Of a DNA stretch of 64,000 nt, positions 41,626-53,330 are shown piece after piece. The notes beneath the pieces are model-generated. The model worked only from the letters and a program-made list of their open reading frames with translations. It ran no database searches and was not told the origin of the DNA. Source of the stretch: Closterium sp. NIES-65 (lineage: Eukaryota; Streptophyta; Zygnematophyceae; Desmidiales; Closteriaceae); assembly GCA_948144175.1 (NCBI GenBank), contig CANXME010001290.1, positions 882,501 to 946,500 of the forward strand, read 5' to 3'. Within the stretch, counting starts at the first letter, position 1. Each line of letters starts with the position of its first letter. The position numbers were made by a program, and so were the translations under genes.

Positions 41626-42857
41626 CACCCCTATTGTTAAAGTGGGGTATAATCAGCAGAGCAAGCACTCATAGAGCAGGTTCACAAGGGAAAGCAAACC
41701 TAGAGCCATTCACAACGGGCACGTGAGGAGGAGGAGGCTGGACTGTGAGAGGAGAGGAGATGGGAGGCGATGGCTGAAGCTGCTGACACACGGGCAACAG
41801 GAGCGGCTGGCACAGTGGCTACCGAGAGCAAGACAGGCTCCGGACTACAGGAGTAACTGGCTCCGCGGCTACGATGAGCAGCAGGAGCAACGGACCCACG
41901 GGCGACAGGCACAGCAGGCTCGCTGGGCTACCGAGAGCAAGACAAGCTCCGGACTACTGGCGCTGCAGGTGACACGACGGCAGCCTCCACACAACTTCCC
42001 CCAGCTGTCCCACCCCCCTTTCACACACCCCTTGCTGTGCCCCTAGCTCCACTCCCACGTCACCCTAAACCCCCGGCTCCCACACACCCACCCCCCTCAG
42101 CGGCAGCTGCAGCAGTGGGAGACAGAGGAGGAAAAGGAGCTGCAGGTCACCCACACCGGTCACTCCCATGCCCGCCACCCCCAAACCCTAACGCAGGCAG
42201 GAGCGCGGGAAGCAGCAGGGGCGGTTCACGGAGGGAGAGGGAGGCGGCGGGGGGGTCTCCTGGGCGCCACGAAGGAGTAGGGCGCGGGCCTCTTGAGGGC
42301 GCCATGGCGGGTGACGGGAGGGGGGCCGCGGACGGGCCCCCGAGGGCGGCTCGACGGGCGACGGAAGGGGCCGCGCGCGGGCCCCCAAGGCGCCGCGACG
42401 AGATGACGGCAGAGGGCGGCGCGCGAGCCCCCAAGGCGCCGCGACGAGGCGACGGGAGGGGGCGACGCGCAGGCCCCTTCGGTGCCGCGACGAGGCGACG
42501 GGAGGGGGGAACGCGCGGGCCCCTAGGGCACCGCGACGAGGCGACAGGAGGGGCCGGTGCGCGAGCCCCTAGGGCGCCGCGACGGGTGACGGGGGGCAGC
42601 GCGCAGGTCCCTGGGGGCGCCATGACGGGCAGAAAACCGCCGCGCGAAGCAGGAAACCGCCGCGCGCCTCGGGGCGCAGGGCGGGCAGAAACCGCCGCAC
42701 GCCCCGAGCGCACAGCGGGATGAAAAACACTGCGCGCTCCGAGTGCACGGCACGAAAAAAGGGTCGCGCGCCCGGGGCGCGCGACAGCAGTAGAGCAGCG
42801 GAAGCATCGGGTGGGGCCCCAGGATTGACCCAAGAGGGTCGACCTGCTCTGATAGCA

Positions 42858-43000
42858 TGTCAGAACTAGCAGTCAGAAACAAGAATGAAGAAAGGAGGGT
42901 TTGCACTAGCAGCAGTTGGCATACATATAGGAAACCCTAACTGGGTTATACTTGCTATAGAGTACCCCACTACAGGCTAGACAATAATAACATTCTGACA
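42858..43000 (-). repeat. N2 5' LTR
   Basis: 143 bp; on the minus strand TGTCAGAATGTTATTATTG...CTAGTTCTGACA, abutting the PBS. Confidence 0.9.
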
Positions 43001-43005
43001 TCGTC

Positions 43006-43480
43006 CAGCAAGGGTTGTATGATGTGGTTCATTTCCGCTTGAATTGTTGTCGATGTGTTGCAGAATACGAACGACGTCACCAAGTTTTTGTACGAGTTAT
43101 ATCTGGTACAAAACGTTGTTTTGTGGATCAAGTTGTCCACCATCTTAGGGCGTGTTCCTACAGCCCCTTATCAGGTGACCTCTTGTCAGACTTGTGCGGT
43201 TCAATGCGATTCAACGCGATCAAATTTTATTATGCGCGTTTCAGTGCGGTATGACGCGAATCTGACACGAGGTTCGCCTGATAAGAGGCCGTAGGAACAC
43301 GCCCTTAATTACTCATGAACCCGATCACAAGTCTAGTTTAGAGAACAATGTTGCCCCGCGCATTTTATGTAGGGTATGAGATGTTTGCTTTTCACTGTCT
43401 GATTGTTTAGAGCCCGGTAGTCGCATATTTGTAAACTACTGTATGCCTTGAGAGTGAATAGATTCGGTGCGTCGTAGGCG
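43006..43480 (-). pseudogene. Gypsy B reverse transcriptase, upstream half
   Basis: Minus strand from about 43480: MRLPGSKQSDSEKQTSH, MRGATLFSKLDL, then after the MITE MVDNLIHKTTFCTRYNSY and QAEMNHIIQPLLDD, the last residues before the N2 target. This is the standard order of gypsy RT fingers and palm. Stops and small frameshifts are present. Confidence 0.75.
43148..43304. mobile_element. Harbinger/Tourist-like MITE (157 bp) inside gypsy B
   Basis: Ends GGGCGTGTTCCTAC and its inverse GTAGGAACACGCCC, with imperfect complementarity extending over about 40 bp (GCCCCTTATCAGG against CCTGATAAGAGGC). Flanked by TTA at 43145-43147 and 43305-43307. No coding capacity. Confidence 0.85.
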
Positions 43481-43636
43481 TCAGCAGCCCGTTGTCAGTC
43501 ACGGACGCCACCCCTAGAGCCTCTTCGCCTCAACCTCCCTCCCACAGTGGCAACCGTAGCAGGGCGCACGACGGGTGCGGCTGGTGCAGCAAACGCGCGG
43601 TAGGTGTGACAACGGGAGGCGCGATTGGCGCGGCAG

Positions 43637-43993
43637 TGTCGAGAGACCTGCACTCGGGATTCCCGATTGATCCTACGAGGGGGGGTTTGGGCGCAGTGAC
43701 CCGCATTTGAAACAAGCCCTTTTATCCCAATGGTCTAGTGGCTGGGATTCTGACATAATATCAGAGCGAAATATCTTGGGTTCGAATCCGCGTACATGCA
43801 CATGCTGAAAAATGCGTTGTATCGTGTCCTGGGCCTCCAAGTGTGGGGGGGAGTGTCGAGAGACATGCATTGGGGATCCCCGCTTGATCCTAGGGGAGTT
43901 GGGGCATATTACCTTGAGAGGGGTTTGGGCGCATTGACCCGCATTTAGAACAAAATTGTTTATCCCATTGGTCTTGTGGCTGGGATTTTAACA
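43637..43993 (+). mobile_element. TRIM: miniature LTR retroelement (357 bp)
   Basis: LTRs 43637-43755 (119 bp) and 43854-43993 (140 bp), both TGTCGAGAGAC...ACA, around a 98-bp interior. The interior starts TAATATCAGAGC (PBS-like) and ends TGTGGGGGGGAG (polypurine tract). Flanks GGCAG (43632-43636) and GACAG (43994-43998) fit a target duplication with one change. The end of each LTR reads like the 5' half of tRNA-Glu (GGTCTAGTGGCTGGGATT), and GGGTTCGAATCC, a B-box match, lies about 42 bp further on in the interior. Confidence 0.8.
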
Positions 43994-43998
43994 GACAG

Positions 43999-44579
43999 GT
44001 ATGCAAGGCCGCAGCGCGGCGAGTCGGGAAGGATCAAGGACGGCCGCGCTACATTTCTTAACCGTATCGCCTGGTAACGTAGCCGTCGGACTACAGGCTG
44101 TGACGATCGCCACCGCAGTTGCGCAGTTCGCTTGGAGCTATCGGTGAGAACGCCACCATAGTACCAGGCTCAATGAACTTCCCGATCTAGATAACTTGTC
44201 AAGATAGCTCTAAAAGGTTAAGTTAGGAGCTTGAAAAATAGGAAGGGGAAAGAGAGGTTTCACTAGAAAGTAAGAGCACGAAATACAAGTAGGTAGCAGT
44301 GGGTAATGTGTATCATCAATAGTTGTAACAAATTGGCTATGCTAGTGTGTACCAATGTAATATATATATATATACACGTATATATGAAATATTTATTTTG
44401 GCATAGGCTGCCTCGGTGTATGTGAAATCGGCCAAACATGCACTTCGAAAATAGGCGTTGTACTCGAAGTAGTAAAACCTTGTTAACAAGAAACTTTTGA
44501 CCTATCTGTTGTAGAAAAGGTTTGGGAAAATATGTCAATGGTAACTTACATGGGGCACTATAACGCGTACGGTAACGAT
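43999..44579. other. No recognised gene; (AT)n microsatellite
   Basis: Unassigned DNA with a short TA-dinucleotide tract around 44358-44385. No supported frame. Confidence 0.35.
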
Positions 44580-44781
44580 TTCCTTGTAATCTTATATAAA
44601 ATCTTGTATCTCTTTGTTTTAATCCACTTACTTTGCCCTCACATACTAGTGCAAGGTGGTTCATAATCTCTTTATTAACGCTTCCGCTACTACATCACTC
44701 TAGGAACACTAAGCGTTAACAGCAACATCAACAACAACGTGACGCCCATGAGTCTCGATGGCTCATCCTACGCACACGGGA
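44580..44781 (+). pseudogene. E2-type LTR and gag start remnant (E8)
   Basis: Blocks such as CTTGTAATCTTATATAAAATC and ACTAGTGCAAGGTGGTTCA match the end of the E2 LTR (11755-11850). After a deletion, gag-like ACGCCCATGAGTCTCGATGG resembles 12241-12260 in E2. Confidence 0.6.
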
Positions 44782-45024
44782 TGTCAGAATAATATATAAA
44801 TCTATAGATTGTTTTGTAACTGCTTGTAGTGTAGACTACTGTAGTTATACAATATTCTGTTTGGTGGTGCACCTTTCTTCTTGCCTATATGTACTGCTCG
44901 CTCTATAGTGAAATCACTCTCTTCTCTTTTCAACTTTCTCGACTCTCCTAACTGAACTACTCGAACTCAACCAAGGCTCCTAAGTTATGGCTCCTAAGCC
45001 TAACTCTTACTAGTACTTTTCACA
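44782..45024 (+). repeat. Solo LTR (243 bp) in E8 gag remnant
   Basis: TGTCAGAATAATATATAA...ACTTTTCACA with target duplication CGGGA at 44777-44781 and 45025-45029. No internal region. A partial CAAGGCTCCTAAG...CTCCTAAGCC tail resembles the LTR remnants at the palindrome centre. Orientation uncertain. Confidence 0.75.
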
Positions 45025-45321
45025 CGGGAATCAACAACAACAACCTACCTTTGCTCCGTACGAGCCCTAGCGCGGCTCCGTCAGCTTCATGCCACAACCA
45101 CAATCTGCACCGGGACAAGAGAGAACGCTGGACGCACTACAAGTTTAGTCGCAGTTCGCGCACGTTCTAAAACTGCAAATGACAAAACCCTTCGACGGGA
45201 AGGATTTCTTTACCTAGTCGTTCGAATTCGAGCTGATGATGGAAGGAGCGCAAATCCTTGGCTTCTTCGACGGGTCCCTGCCATACCCAACAAACGGCAC
45301 ACAGTATGAGAAGCAGCAGTA
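45025..45321 (+). pseudogene. E8 copia gag fragment (left palindrome arm)
   Basis: Reads PTFAPYEP*RGSVSFMPQ, SQFAHVLKLQMTKPFDGKDF, FELMMEGAQILGFFDGSLPY, matching E2 gag at 12296-12560 with stops at several codons. Cut at 45321 by N3. The inverted copy of 45095-45321 is at 63774-64000. Confidence 0.8.
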
Positions 45322-45450
45322 TGTTAAAGTAAGAAGAAAGAAGAGGGACTGCACTAGCAAGAATGGGGATACAAATAGCAAACCCTAGAAGGGTTGTACT
45401 CGCTATAGAGCACCCCACTACAAGCTAGAGCATAAGATAACATTCTGACA
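45322..45450 (-). repeat. N3 left 3' LTR
   Basis: 129 bp, mirror image of 63645-63773 and close to the N1 LTR at 27578. Confidence 0.9.
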
Positions 45451-46049
45451 CACCCCCATAGCCAAAGTGGGGTGTAATTAGCAGAGCAAGCAAAGCAGTA
45501 CAAGCTCAGGGTGGATCACAATGTCACAACACATTCTGAGCACAAGTTCAAGAAGCAATAGTTTAAAGTTCACAATTATGAGCAAAGCTAGTAATAGTCA
45601 CAACGGGCAAGTGAGGAGGAGAGAGAGTGAGAGGAGAGGAGATAGGAGGCGACGGATGAAGCTGCAGACACACGGGCAACAGGAGGCACACTGGCACAGC
45701 GGCTATCGGAACAACGCTCCGGAATACTGGAGTAACTGGCCCCGCGGCTAAAGTAGCGGCAAACGAGCAACGGACCCACGGGCGGCTGGCACAGGTGGCT
45801 ACGACTGGGCTACCGGACAAAGTCCCCGAAATACAAGTGCTACAGGCGACACGACGGCAACCTCCTTTCAGCTTCCCCAAACTATCCCACTCCCCCCAGG
45901 CACACACCCGCAACTACACCGCTAGCTCCACTCCCCCTTCACCCCCCCCCTTAGTACCACTCCACCGGCTCCAACACGTCCACCCCCCCTCAGCGGCAGC
46001 TGCAGCACAAGGAGTCGAAGGAGGAGGAGGAGCAGGGAACGGTACAGAG

Positions 46050-49000
46050 TGTAGGGCGGCGGGGCCGCAGTGTAGGGCGGCGGGGCCGCTTATTAGGGCG
46101 GCGGGGCCGCAGCGAGAGAGGCGGCGGGGCCGCAGTGTAGGGCGGCGCGGCCGCAAAGTAGGGCGGCGGGGCCGCAGCGAGAGAGGCGGCGAGGCCGCAA
46201 TGAAGGGCGGCGGGGCCGCTGAGTAGGGCGGCGGGGCCGCAGCGAGAGAGGCGGCGGGGCCGCAGTGTAGGGCGGGGGGGCCGCTGAGTAGGGTGGCGGG
46301 GCCGGGCGAGAGAGGCGGCGGGGCCTCAGTGAAGGGCGACGGGGCCGCTGAGTAGGGCGGCGGGGCCGCAGCAAGAGAGGCGGCAGGGCCGCAGTGAAGG
46401 GCGGCGGGGCCGCTGAGTAGGGCGGCGGGGCCGCAGCGAGAGAGGCTGCGGGGCCGCAATGTAGGGCGGCGGGGTTGCTGAGTAGGGCCGCGGGTGTTAG
46501 AATAGTAGGAGTTGGGGCCTAGGCTTAGTAGCCTAGGCCCACACTAGGAGGTAGGCAAGGTGCTTTAGAACTAGGACTTAGGGTTTGGGAAGGAGAATTG
46601 GAAGGAAGGAATGATGGACTAGCAAGCAGCAGGACACACAAATAGAAAACCCTAAGGGGTTGTACTCAGTATTGAGCACCCCACTGCAGGCTAGACAAAT
46701 AACATTCTGACAGCGGGGCCGCAGTGAAGGGCGGCGGGGCCGCTGAGTAGGGCGGCGAGGCCGCAGCGAGAGAGGCGGCGGGGCCGCAGTGAAGGGTGGC
46801 GGGGCCGCTAAGTAGGGCGGCGGGGCCGCAGCGAGTGAGGCAACGGGGCCGCAAAGAAGGGCGGCGGGGATGCTGAGTACGGCGGGGGGACCGCGGCGAA
46901 AGAGGCGGCGAGGCCGCAGTTTAGGGCGGCGGGGCCGCTGAGTAGGGCGGCGGGGCCGCAGCGAGAGAGGCGGCGGGGCCGCAGTGAAGGGCGGCGGGGC
47001 CGCTGAGTAGGGCGGTGAGGCCGCAGCGAGAGAGGCGGCGTGGCCGCAGTGAAGGGCGGCTGGGCTGCTGAGTAGGGCGGGGGGGCCGCAGCAAGAGAGG
47101 CGGCAAGGCCGCTGAGTAGGGCGGCGGGGCTGCTGCGAGAGAGGCGGTGGGGCCGCAATGAAGGGTGGCGAGGCTGCTGAGTAGGGCGGCAGGGCTGCAG
47201 CGAGAGAGGCGGCGGGGCCGCAGTTTAGGGCGGCGGGGCCGCTGAGTAGGGCGGCAGGGCCGCAGCGAGAGAGGCGGCGGGGCCGCAGTGAAGGGCGGCG
47301 GGGCCGCTGAGTAGGGCGGCAGGGCCGCAGCGAGAGAGGCGGCGGGGCCGCAGTGAAGGGCGGCGGGGCCGCTGAGTAGGGCGTCAGAGCCGCAGAGTAT
47401 GGCGGCAGGGCCGCAGCGAGAGAGGCGGCGTGGCCGTAGTGTAGGGCAGCGAGGCCGCTAAGTAGGGCGGCGGGGCCGCAGCGAGAGAGGCGGCGGGGCC
47501 GCAGTGAAGGGCGGCGAGGCCGTTGAGTAGGGCGGCGGGGCCGCAGCGAGAGAGGCTGCGGGGCCGCAGTGTAGGGCGGCGGGGCCACTGAGTAGGGCGT
47601 CGGGGCCGCAGCGAGAGAAGCGGCGGGGTCGCAGTGAAGGGCGGCGGGGCCACTAAGTAGGGCGGCGGGGCCGCAGCGAGAGAGGCGGCGGGGCCGCAGT
47701 GTAGGGCGGCTTGGCCGCTGAGTAGGGCGGCGGGGCCGCAGCGAGAGAGGCGGCGGGGCCGCAGTGAAGGGCGGCGGGGCCACTGAGTAGGGCGGCGGGG
47801 CCGCAGCGAGAGAGGCGGCAGGGCCGCAGTGAAGGGCGGCGGGGCTGCTGAGTAGGGCGGCCGGGCCGCAACGAGAGAGGCGGCGGGGCTGCAGTGAAGG
47901 GCGGCGAGGCCGCTGAGTAGGGCGGCGGGGCCGCAGCGAGAGAGGTGGCCGGGCCGCAGTGTAGGACGGCGGGGCCGCTGAGTAGGGCGGCGGGGCCGCA
48001 GCAAGAGAGGCGGCAAGGCCGCAGTGAAGGGCGGCGGGGTCGCTAAGTAGGGCGGCGGGGCCGTAGTGAAGGGCGGCGGGGCCGCTGAGTAGGGCGGCAG
48101 GGCCGCAGCAAGAGAGGCGACGGGGCCGGAGTGAAGGGCGGCGGGGTTGCTGAGTAGGGCGGGGGGGCCGCAGCGAGAGAGGCGGCGGGCCGCAGTGTAG
48201 GGCGGCGGGTCCGCTGAGTAGGGCGGCGGGGCCGCAGCGAGAGAGGCGGCGGGGCCGCAGGGAAGGGCAGCGGGGCCGTTGAGTAGGGCAGCGGGGCCGC
48301 AGCGAGAGAGGCCGCGGGGCCGCAGTGAAGGGCGGCGGGGCCGCTGAGTAGGGCGGCGGGGCCGCAGCGAAAGAGGCGGCGAAGCCGCAGTGTAGGGCGG
48401 CGGGGCCGCTGAGTAGGGCGGCGGGGCCGCTGCGAGAGAGGCGGCGGGGCCTCAATGAAGGGCGGCGGGGCCGCTTAGTTGGGCGGCGGGACCGCAGCGA
48501 GAGAGGTGGCCGGGCCGCAGTTTAGGGCGGCGGGGCCGCTGAGTAGGGCGGCAGGGCCGTAGCGAGAGAGGCGGCGGGGCCACAGTGAAGGGCGGTGGGG
48601 CCGCTGAGTAGGGCGGCGGGGCCGCAGCGAGAGAGGCGGCGGGGCCGCAGTGAAGGGCGGCGGGGCCGCAGAGTAGGGCGGCGGGGCCGCAGAGTAGGGC
48701 GGCGGGGCAGCAGCGAGAGAGGCGGCGGGGCCGTAGTGTAGTGCGGCGAGGCCGCTGAGTAGGGCGGCGGGGCCGCATCGAGAGAGGCGGCGGGGCCGCA
48801 GTGTAGGGCGGCAGGGCCACTGAGTAGGGCGTCGGGGCCGCAGCAAGAGAGGCGGCGGGGCCGCAGTGAAGGGCGGCAGGGCCGCTGAGTAGGGCGGCGG
48901 GGCCGCAGCGAGAGAGGCGGCGGGGCCGCAGTGTAGGGCGGCAGGGCCGCTAAGTAAGGCGGCGGGGCCGCTGAGTAGGGCGGCGGGGCCGTAGCGAGAG

Positions 49001-52000
49001 AGGCAGCGGGGCCGCAGTGTAGGGCGGCGGGGCCGCTGAGTAGGGCGGCGGGGCCGCAGCGAGAGAGGCGGCGGAGCCGTAGTGTAGGCCGACGGGGCCG
49101 CTGAGTAGGGCGGCGGGGCCGCAGCGAGAGAGGCGGCGGGGCCGCAGTGTAGGGCGGCCGGGCCGCTGAGTAGGGCGACGGGGCCGCAGCGAGAGAGGCG
49201 GCGGGGCCGAAGTGTAGGGCGGCGGGGCCGCTGAGTAGGGCGGCGAGGCCGCAGAGGGAGAGGCGGCGGGGCCGTAGTGAAGGGCGGCGGGGCCGCTTAG
49301 TAGGGCGGCGGGGCCGCAGCGAGAGAGGTGGCAGGGCTGCAGTGTAGGGCGGCAGGGCCGCTGAGTAGGGCGGCGGGGCCGCAGCGAGAGAGGCAGCGGG
49401 GCCACAGTGAAGGGCGGCGGGGCCGCTGAGTAGGGCGGCGGGGCCGCAGCGAGAGAGGTGGCGGGGCCGCAGTGAAGGGCGTCGGGGCCGCAGCAAGAGA
49501 GGCGGCGGGGCCGCAATGAAGGGCGGCGGGGCCGCTGAGTAGGGCGGCAGGGCCGCAGCGAGAGAGGCGGCGGGGCCGCAGTGAAGGACGGCGGGGCCGC
49601 TGAGTAGGGCGGCGGGGTCGCATTGAGAGAGGCGGCGGGGCCACAGTGAAGGGCGGCGGGGCCGCTGAGTAGGGCGGCGGGGCCGCAGCGAGAGAGGCGG
49701 CGGGGCCGTAGTGAAGGGCGGCGTGGCCGCTGAGTAGGGCGGCGGGGCCGCAGCGAGAGAGGCAGCGGGGCCACAATGAAGGGCGGCGGGGCCGCTGAGT
49801 AGGGCGGCGGGGCCGCAGCGAGAGAGGTGGTGGGGTTGTAGTGTAGGGCGGCGGGGCCGCTGAGTAGGGCGGCGGGGCTGCAGCGAGAGAGGCGGCGGGG
49901 CCGCAGTGTAGGGCGGCGCGGCCGCAGCGAGAGAGGCGGCGGGGCCGTAGTGTAGGGCGGCGGGGCCCCTGAGTAGGGCGGCTGGGCCGCAGCGAGAGAG
50001 GCGGCGGGGCCGGAGTGAAGGGCGGCGGGGCCGTTGAGTAGGGCGGCGGGGCTGCAGCGAGAGAGGCGGCGGGGCCGCAGTGAAGGGCGGAGGGGCCGCT
50101 GAGTAGGGCGGCGGGGCCGCAGCGAGAGAGGCGGCGCGGCCGCAGTGTAGGGCGGCGGGGTTGCTGAGTAGGGCGGCGGGGCCGCTGCGAGAGAGGCCGC
50201 GGGGCCGCAATGAAGGGCGGCGGGGCCGCTGAGTAGGGCGGCGGGGCCGCAGCGAGAGAGGTGGCCGAGCCGCAGTTTAGGGCGGCGGGGCCGCTGAGTA
50301 GGGCGGCAGGGCCGCAGCGAGAGAGGCGGCGGGGCCACAGTGAAGGGCGGCGGGGCTGCTGAGTAGGGCGGCGGGGCCGCAGCGAGAGAGGCGGCGGGGC
50401 CGCAGTGAAGGGCGGCGGAGCCGCAGAGTAGGGCGGCGGGGCCGCTGAGTAGGGCGGCGGGGCCGCAACGAGAGAGGCAGCGAGGCCGTAGTGTAGGGCG
50501 GCGAGTCCGCTGAGTAGGGCGGCGGGGACGCAGCGAGAGAGGCGGCGGGGCCGCAGTGAAGGGCGGCGAGGCCGCTGAGAAAGGGCGGCGGGCCCGCAGC
50601 GAGAGAGGCGGCGGGGCCGCAGTGTAGGGCGGCGGGGCCACTGAGTAGGGCGTCGTGGCCGCAGCGAGAGAGGCGACGGGGCCGCAGTGAAGGGCGGTAG
50701 GGCCGCTGAGTAGAGCGGCGGGGCCGCAGCGAGAGAGGCGGCGGGGCCGCAGTGTAGGGCGGCAGGGCCGCTAAGTAGGGCGGCGGTGCCGCTAAGTAGG
50801 GCGGCGGGGCCGTAGCAAGAGAGGCGGCGGGGCCGTAGTGTAGGGGGGCGGGGCCGCAGAGTAGGGCGGCGGGGCCGCAACGAGAGAGGTGGCAGGGCTG
50901 TAGTGTAGGGCGGCGGGGCCGCTGAGTAGGGCGGCGGGGCCGTAGCGAGAGAGGCGGCGGGGCAGCAGTGTAGGGCGCCGGGGCCGCTGAGTAGGGCGGC
51001 GGGGCCGCAGCGAGAGAGGCGGCGGGACCGAAGTGTAGGGCGGCGGGGCCGCTGAGTAGGGCGGCAGGACCGCAGCGAGAGAGGCGGCAGGGCCGCAGTG
51101 AAGGGCGCCGGGGCCGTTGAGTAGGGCGGCGGGGCCGCAGCGAGAGAGGCGGCGGGGCCGCAGTGAAGGGCGGAGGGGCCGCTGAGTAGGGCAGCGGGGC
51201 CGCAGCGAGAGAGGCGGCAGGGCCGCAGTGTAGGGCGGGAGGGCCGCTGAGTAGGGCAGCGGGGCCGCAACGAGAGAGGCAGCAGGGCCATAGTGAAGGG
51301 CGGCGGGGCCGCTGAGTAGGGCGGCGGGGCCGCAGCGAGAGAGGCGGCGGGGCCGCAGTGAAGGGCGTCGGGGCCGCAGCAAGAGAGGCGGCGGGGCCGC
51401 AATGAAGGGCGGCGGGGCCGCTGAGTAGGGCGGCGGGGCCGCAGCGAGAGAGGCGGCGGGGCCGCAGTGAAGGACGGCGGGGCCGCTGAGTAGGGCGGCG
51501 GGGTCGCAGCGAGAGAGGCGTCAGGGTTGCAGTGAAGGGCGGCGAGCCGCTAAGTAGGGTGGCGGGGCCACAGCGAGAGAGGCGGAGGGGCCGCAGTGAA
51601 GGGCGGCGGGGCCGCTGTGTAGGGCGGCGGGGCCGCAGCGAGAGAGGTGGCGCGGCAGCAGTGTAGGGCGGCGGGGCCGCTGAGTAGGGCGGCGGGGCCG
51701 CTGCGAGAGAGGCGGCGGGGCCGCAATGAAGGGCGGCGGGGCCGCTTAGTAGGGCGGCGGGGCCGCAGCGAGAGAGGTGGCCGGGCTGCAGTTTAGGGCG
51801 GCAGGGCCGCTGAGTAGGGCGGCAGGGCCGTAGCGAGAGAGGCGGCGGGGCCGCAGTGAAGGGCGGCGGGGCCGCTGAGTAGGGCGGCGGGGCCGCAGCG
51901 AGAGAGGCGGCGGGGCCGCTGTGAAGGGCGGCGGGGCCGCTGAGTAGGGCGGCGGGGCCGTAGAGTAGGGCGGCGGGGCCGCAGCGAGAGAGGCGGCGGG

Positions 52001-53330
52001 GCCGCAGTGTAGGGCGGCGAGGCCGCTGAGTAGGGCAGCGGGGCCGCAGCGAGAGAGGCGGCGGGGCCGCAGTGTAGGGCGGCGGGGCCACTGAGTAGGG
52101 CGTCAGGGCCGCAGCGAGAGAGGCGGCGAGGCCGCAGTGAAGGGCGGCAGGGCCGCTGAGTAGGGCGGCGGGGCCGCAGCGAGAGAGGCGGCGGGGCCGC
52201 AGTGTAGGGCGGCAGGGCCGCTAAGTAAGGCGGCAGGGCCGTTGAGTAGGGCGGCGGGGCCGCAGCGAGAGAGGCGGCGGGGCCGCAGTGAAGGGCGGAG
52301 GGGCCTCTGAGTAGGGCGGCGGGGCCGCAGCGAGAGAGGGGGCAGGGCCGCAGTGTAGGGCGGCAGGGCCGCTGAGTAGGGCGGCGGGGCCGCAGCGAGA
52401 GAGGCAGCGGGGTCATAGTGAAGGGCGGCGGGGCCGCTGAGTAGGGTGGCGGGGCCGCAGCGAGAGAGGCGGCGGGGCCGCAGTGAAGGGCGTCGGGGCC
52501 GCAGCAAGAGAGGCGGCGGGGCCGCAATGAAGGGCGGCGGGGCCGCTGAGTAGGGCGGCAGGGCCGCAGCGAGAGAGGCGGCGGGGCCGCAGTGAAGGAC
52601 GGCGGGGCCGCTGAGTAGGGCGGCGGGGTCGCAGCGAGAGAGGCGTCGGGGCCGCAGTGAAGGGCGGCGGGGCCGCTAAGTAGGGCGGCGGGGCCACAGC
52701 GAGAGAGGCGGCGGGGCCGCAGTGAAGGGCGGCACGGCCGCTGAGTAGGGCGGCGGGGCCGCAGCGAGAGAGGCAGCGGGGCCACAGTGAAGGGCGGCGG
52801 GGTCGCTGAGTAGGGCGGCGGGGCCGTAACGAAAGAGGTGGTGGGGTTGTAGTGTAGGGCGGCGGGGCCGCTGAGTAGGGCGGCGAGGCCGCAGCAAGAG
52901 AGGCGGCGGGGCCGCAGTGTAGGGCGGCAGGGCTGCTGAGTAGGGCGGCGGGGCCGCGGCGAGAGAGGCGGCGGGGCCGCATTGTAGGGCGGCGGGGCCG
53001 CTGAGTAGGGCGGCGGGGCCGCAGCGAGAGAGGCGGCGGGGCCGCAGTGAAGGGCGGCGGGGCCGCTGAGTAGGGTGGTGGGGCCGCAGCGAGAGAGGCG
53101 GCAGGGCCGCAGTGTAGGGCAGCGGGGCCGCTGAGTAGGGCGGCGGGGCAGTAGCGAGAGAGGCGGCGGGGCCGCAGTGAAGGGCGGCGGGGCCGCTGAG
53201 TAGGGCGGCGGGGCCGCATCGAGAGAGGCGGCGGGGCCGCAGTGAAGGGCGGCGGGGCCGCTGAGTAGGGCGGCGGGGCCGCATCGAGAGAGGCGGCGGG
53301 GCCGCAGTGAAGGGCGGCGGGGCCGCTGAG
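46050..53330 (-). repeat. 65-bp satellite array, left arm (about 108 copies)
   Basis: In element sense each 65-bp unit is three sub-repeats that start with GCGGCCCCGCCGCC and end CTACTCA (21 bp), CTTCACT or CTACACT (21 bp) and TCTCTCGCT (23 bp). Copy number is array length minus the LTR, divided by 65. Open frames up to 701 codons cross the array on this strand, but they follow from the repeat composition and are not called genes. Confidence 0.95.
46495..46712 (-). repeat. Solo LTR (218 bp) inside left satellite
   Basis: On the minus strand TGTCAGAATGTTATTTGTC...TATTCTAACA, target duplication GCGGG at 46490-46494 and 46713-46717. The right arm has the uninterrupted site at 62598-62602. Confidence 0.95.

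Larger units (their letters stand above)
41483..43000 (-). mobile_element. Non-autonomous LTR element N2, complete, with TSD
   Basis: 1518 bp inserted in gypsy B. Target duplication TCGTC at 41478-41482 and 43001-43005. LTRs of 143 bp at 41483-41625 and 42858-43000. PBS TGCTATCAGAGCAGG (minus strand, 42843-42857). The interior is a GC-rich repetitive leader plus a purine-rich block shared with N1 and N3, and encodes nothing recognisable. The 3' side reads PPT-like ACAATAGGGGTG before the LTR. The LTRs differ at 8 positions by eye, all transitions. Confidence 0.9.

Noticed and set aside
43705-43800. Functional tRNA-Glu gene
   Set aside because: Only the 5' half and a B box match. The anticodon arm and a 3' half complementary to the acceptor are missing, and the segment is explained by LTR, PBS and interior of a TRIM.
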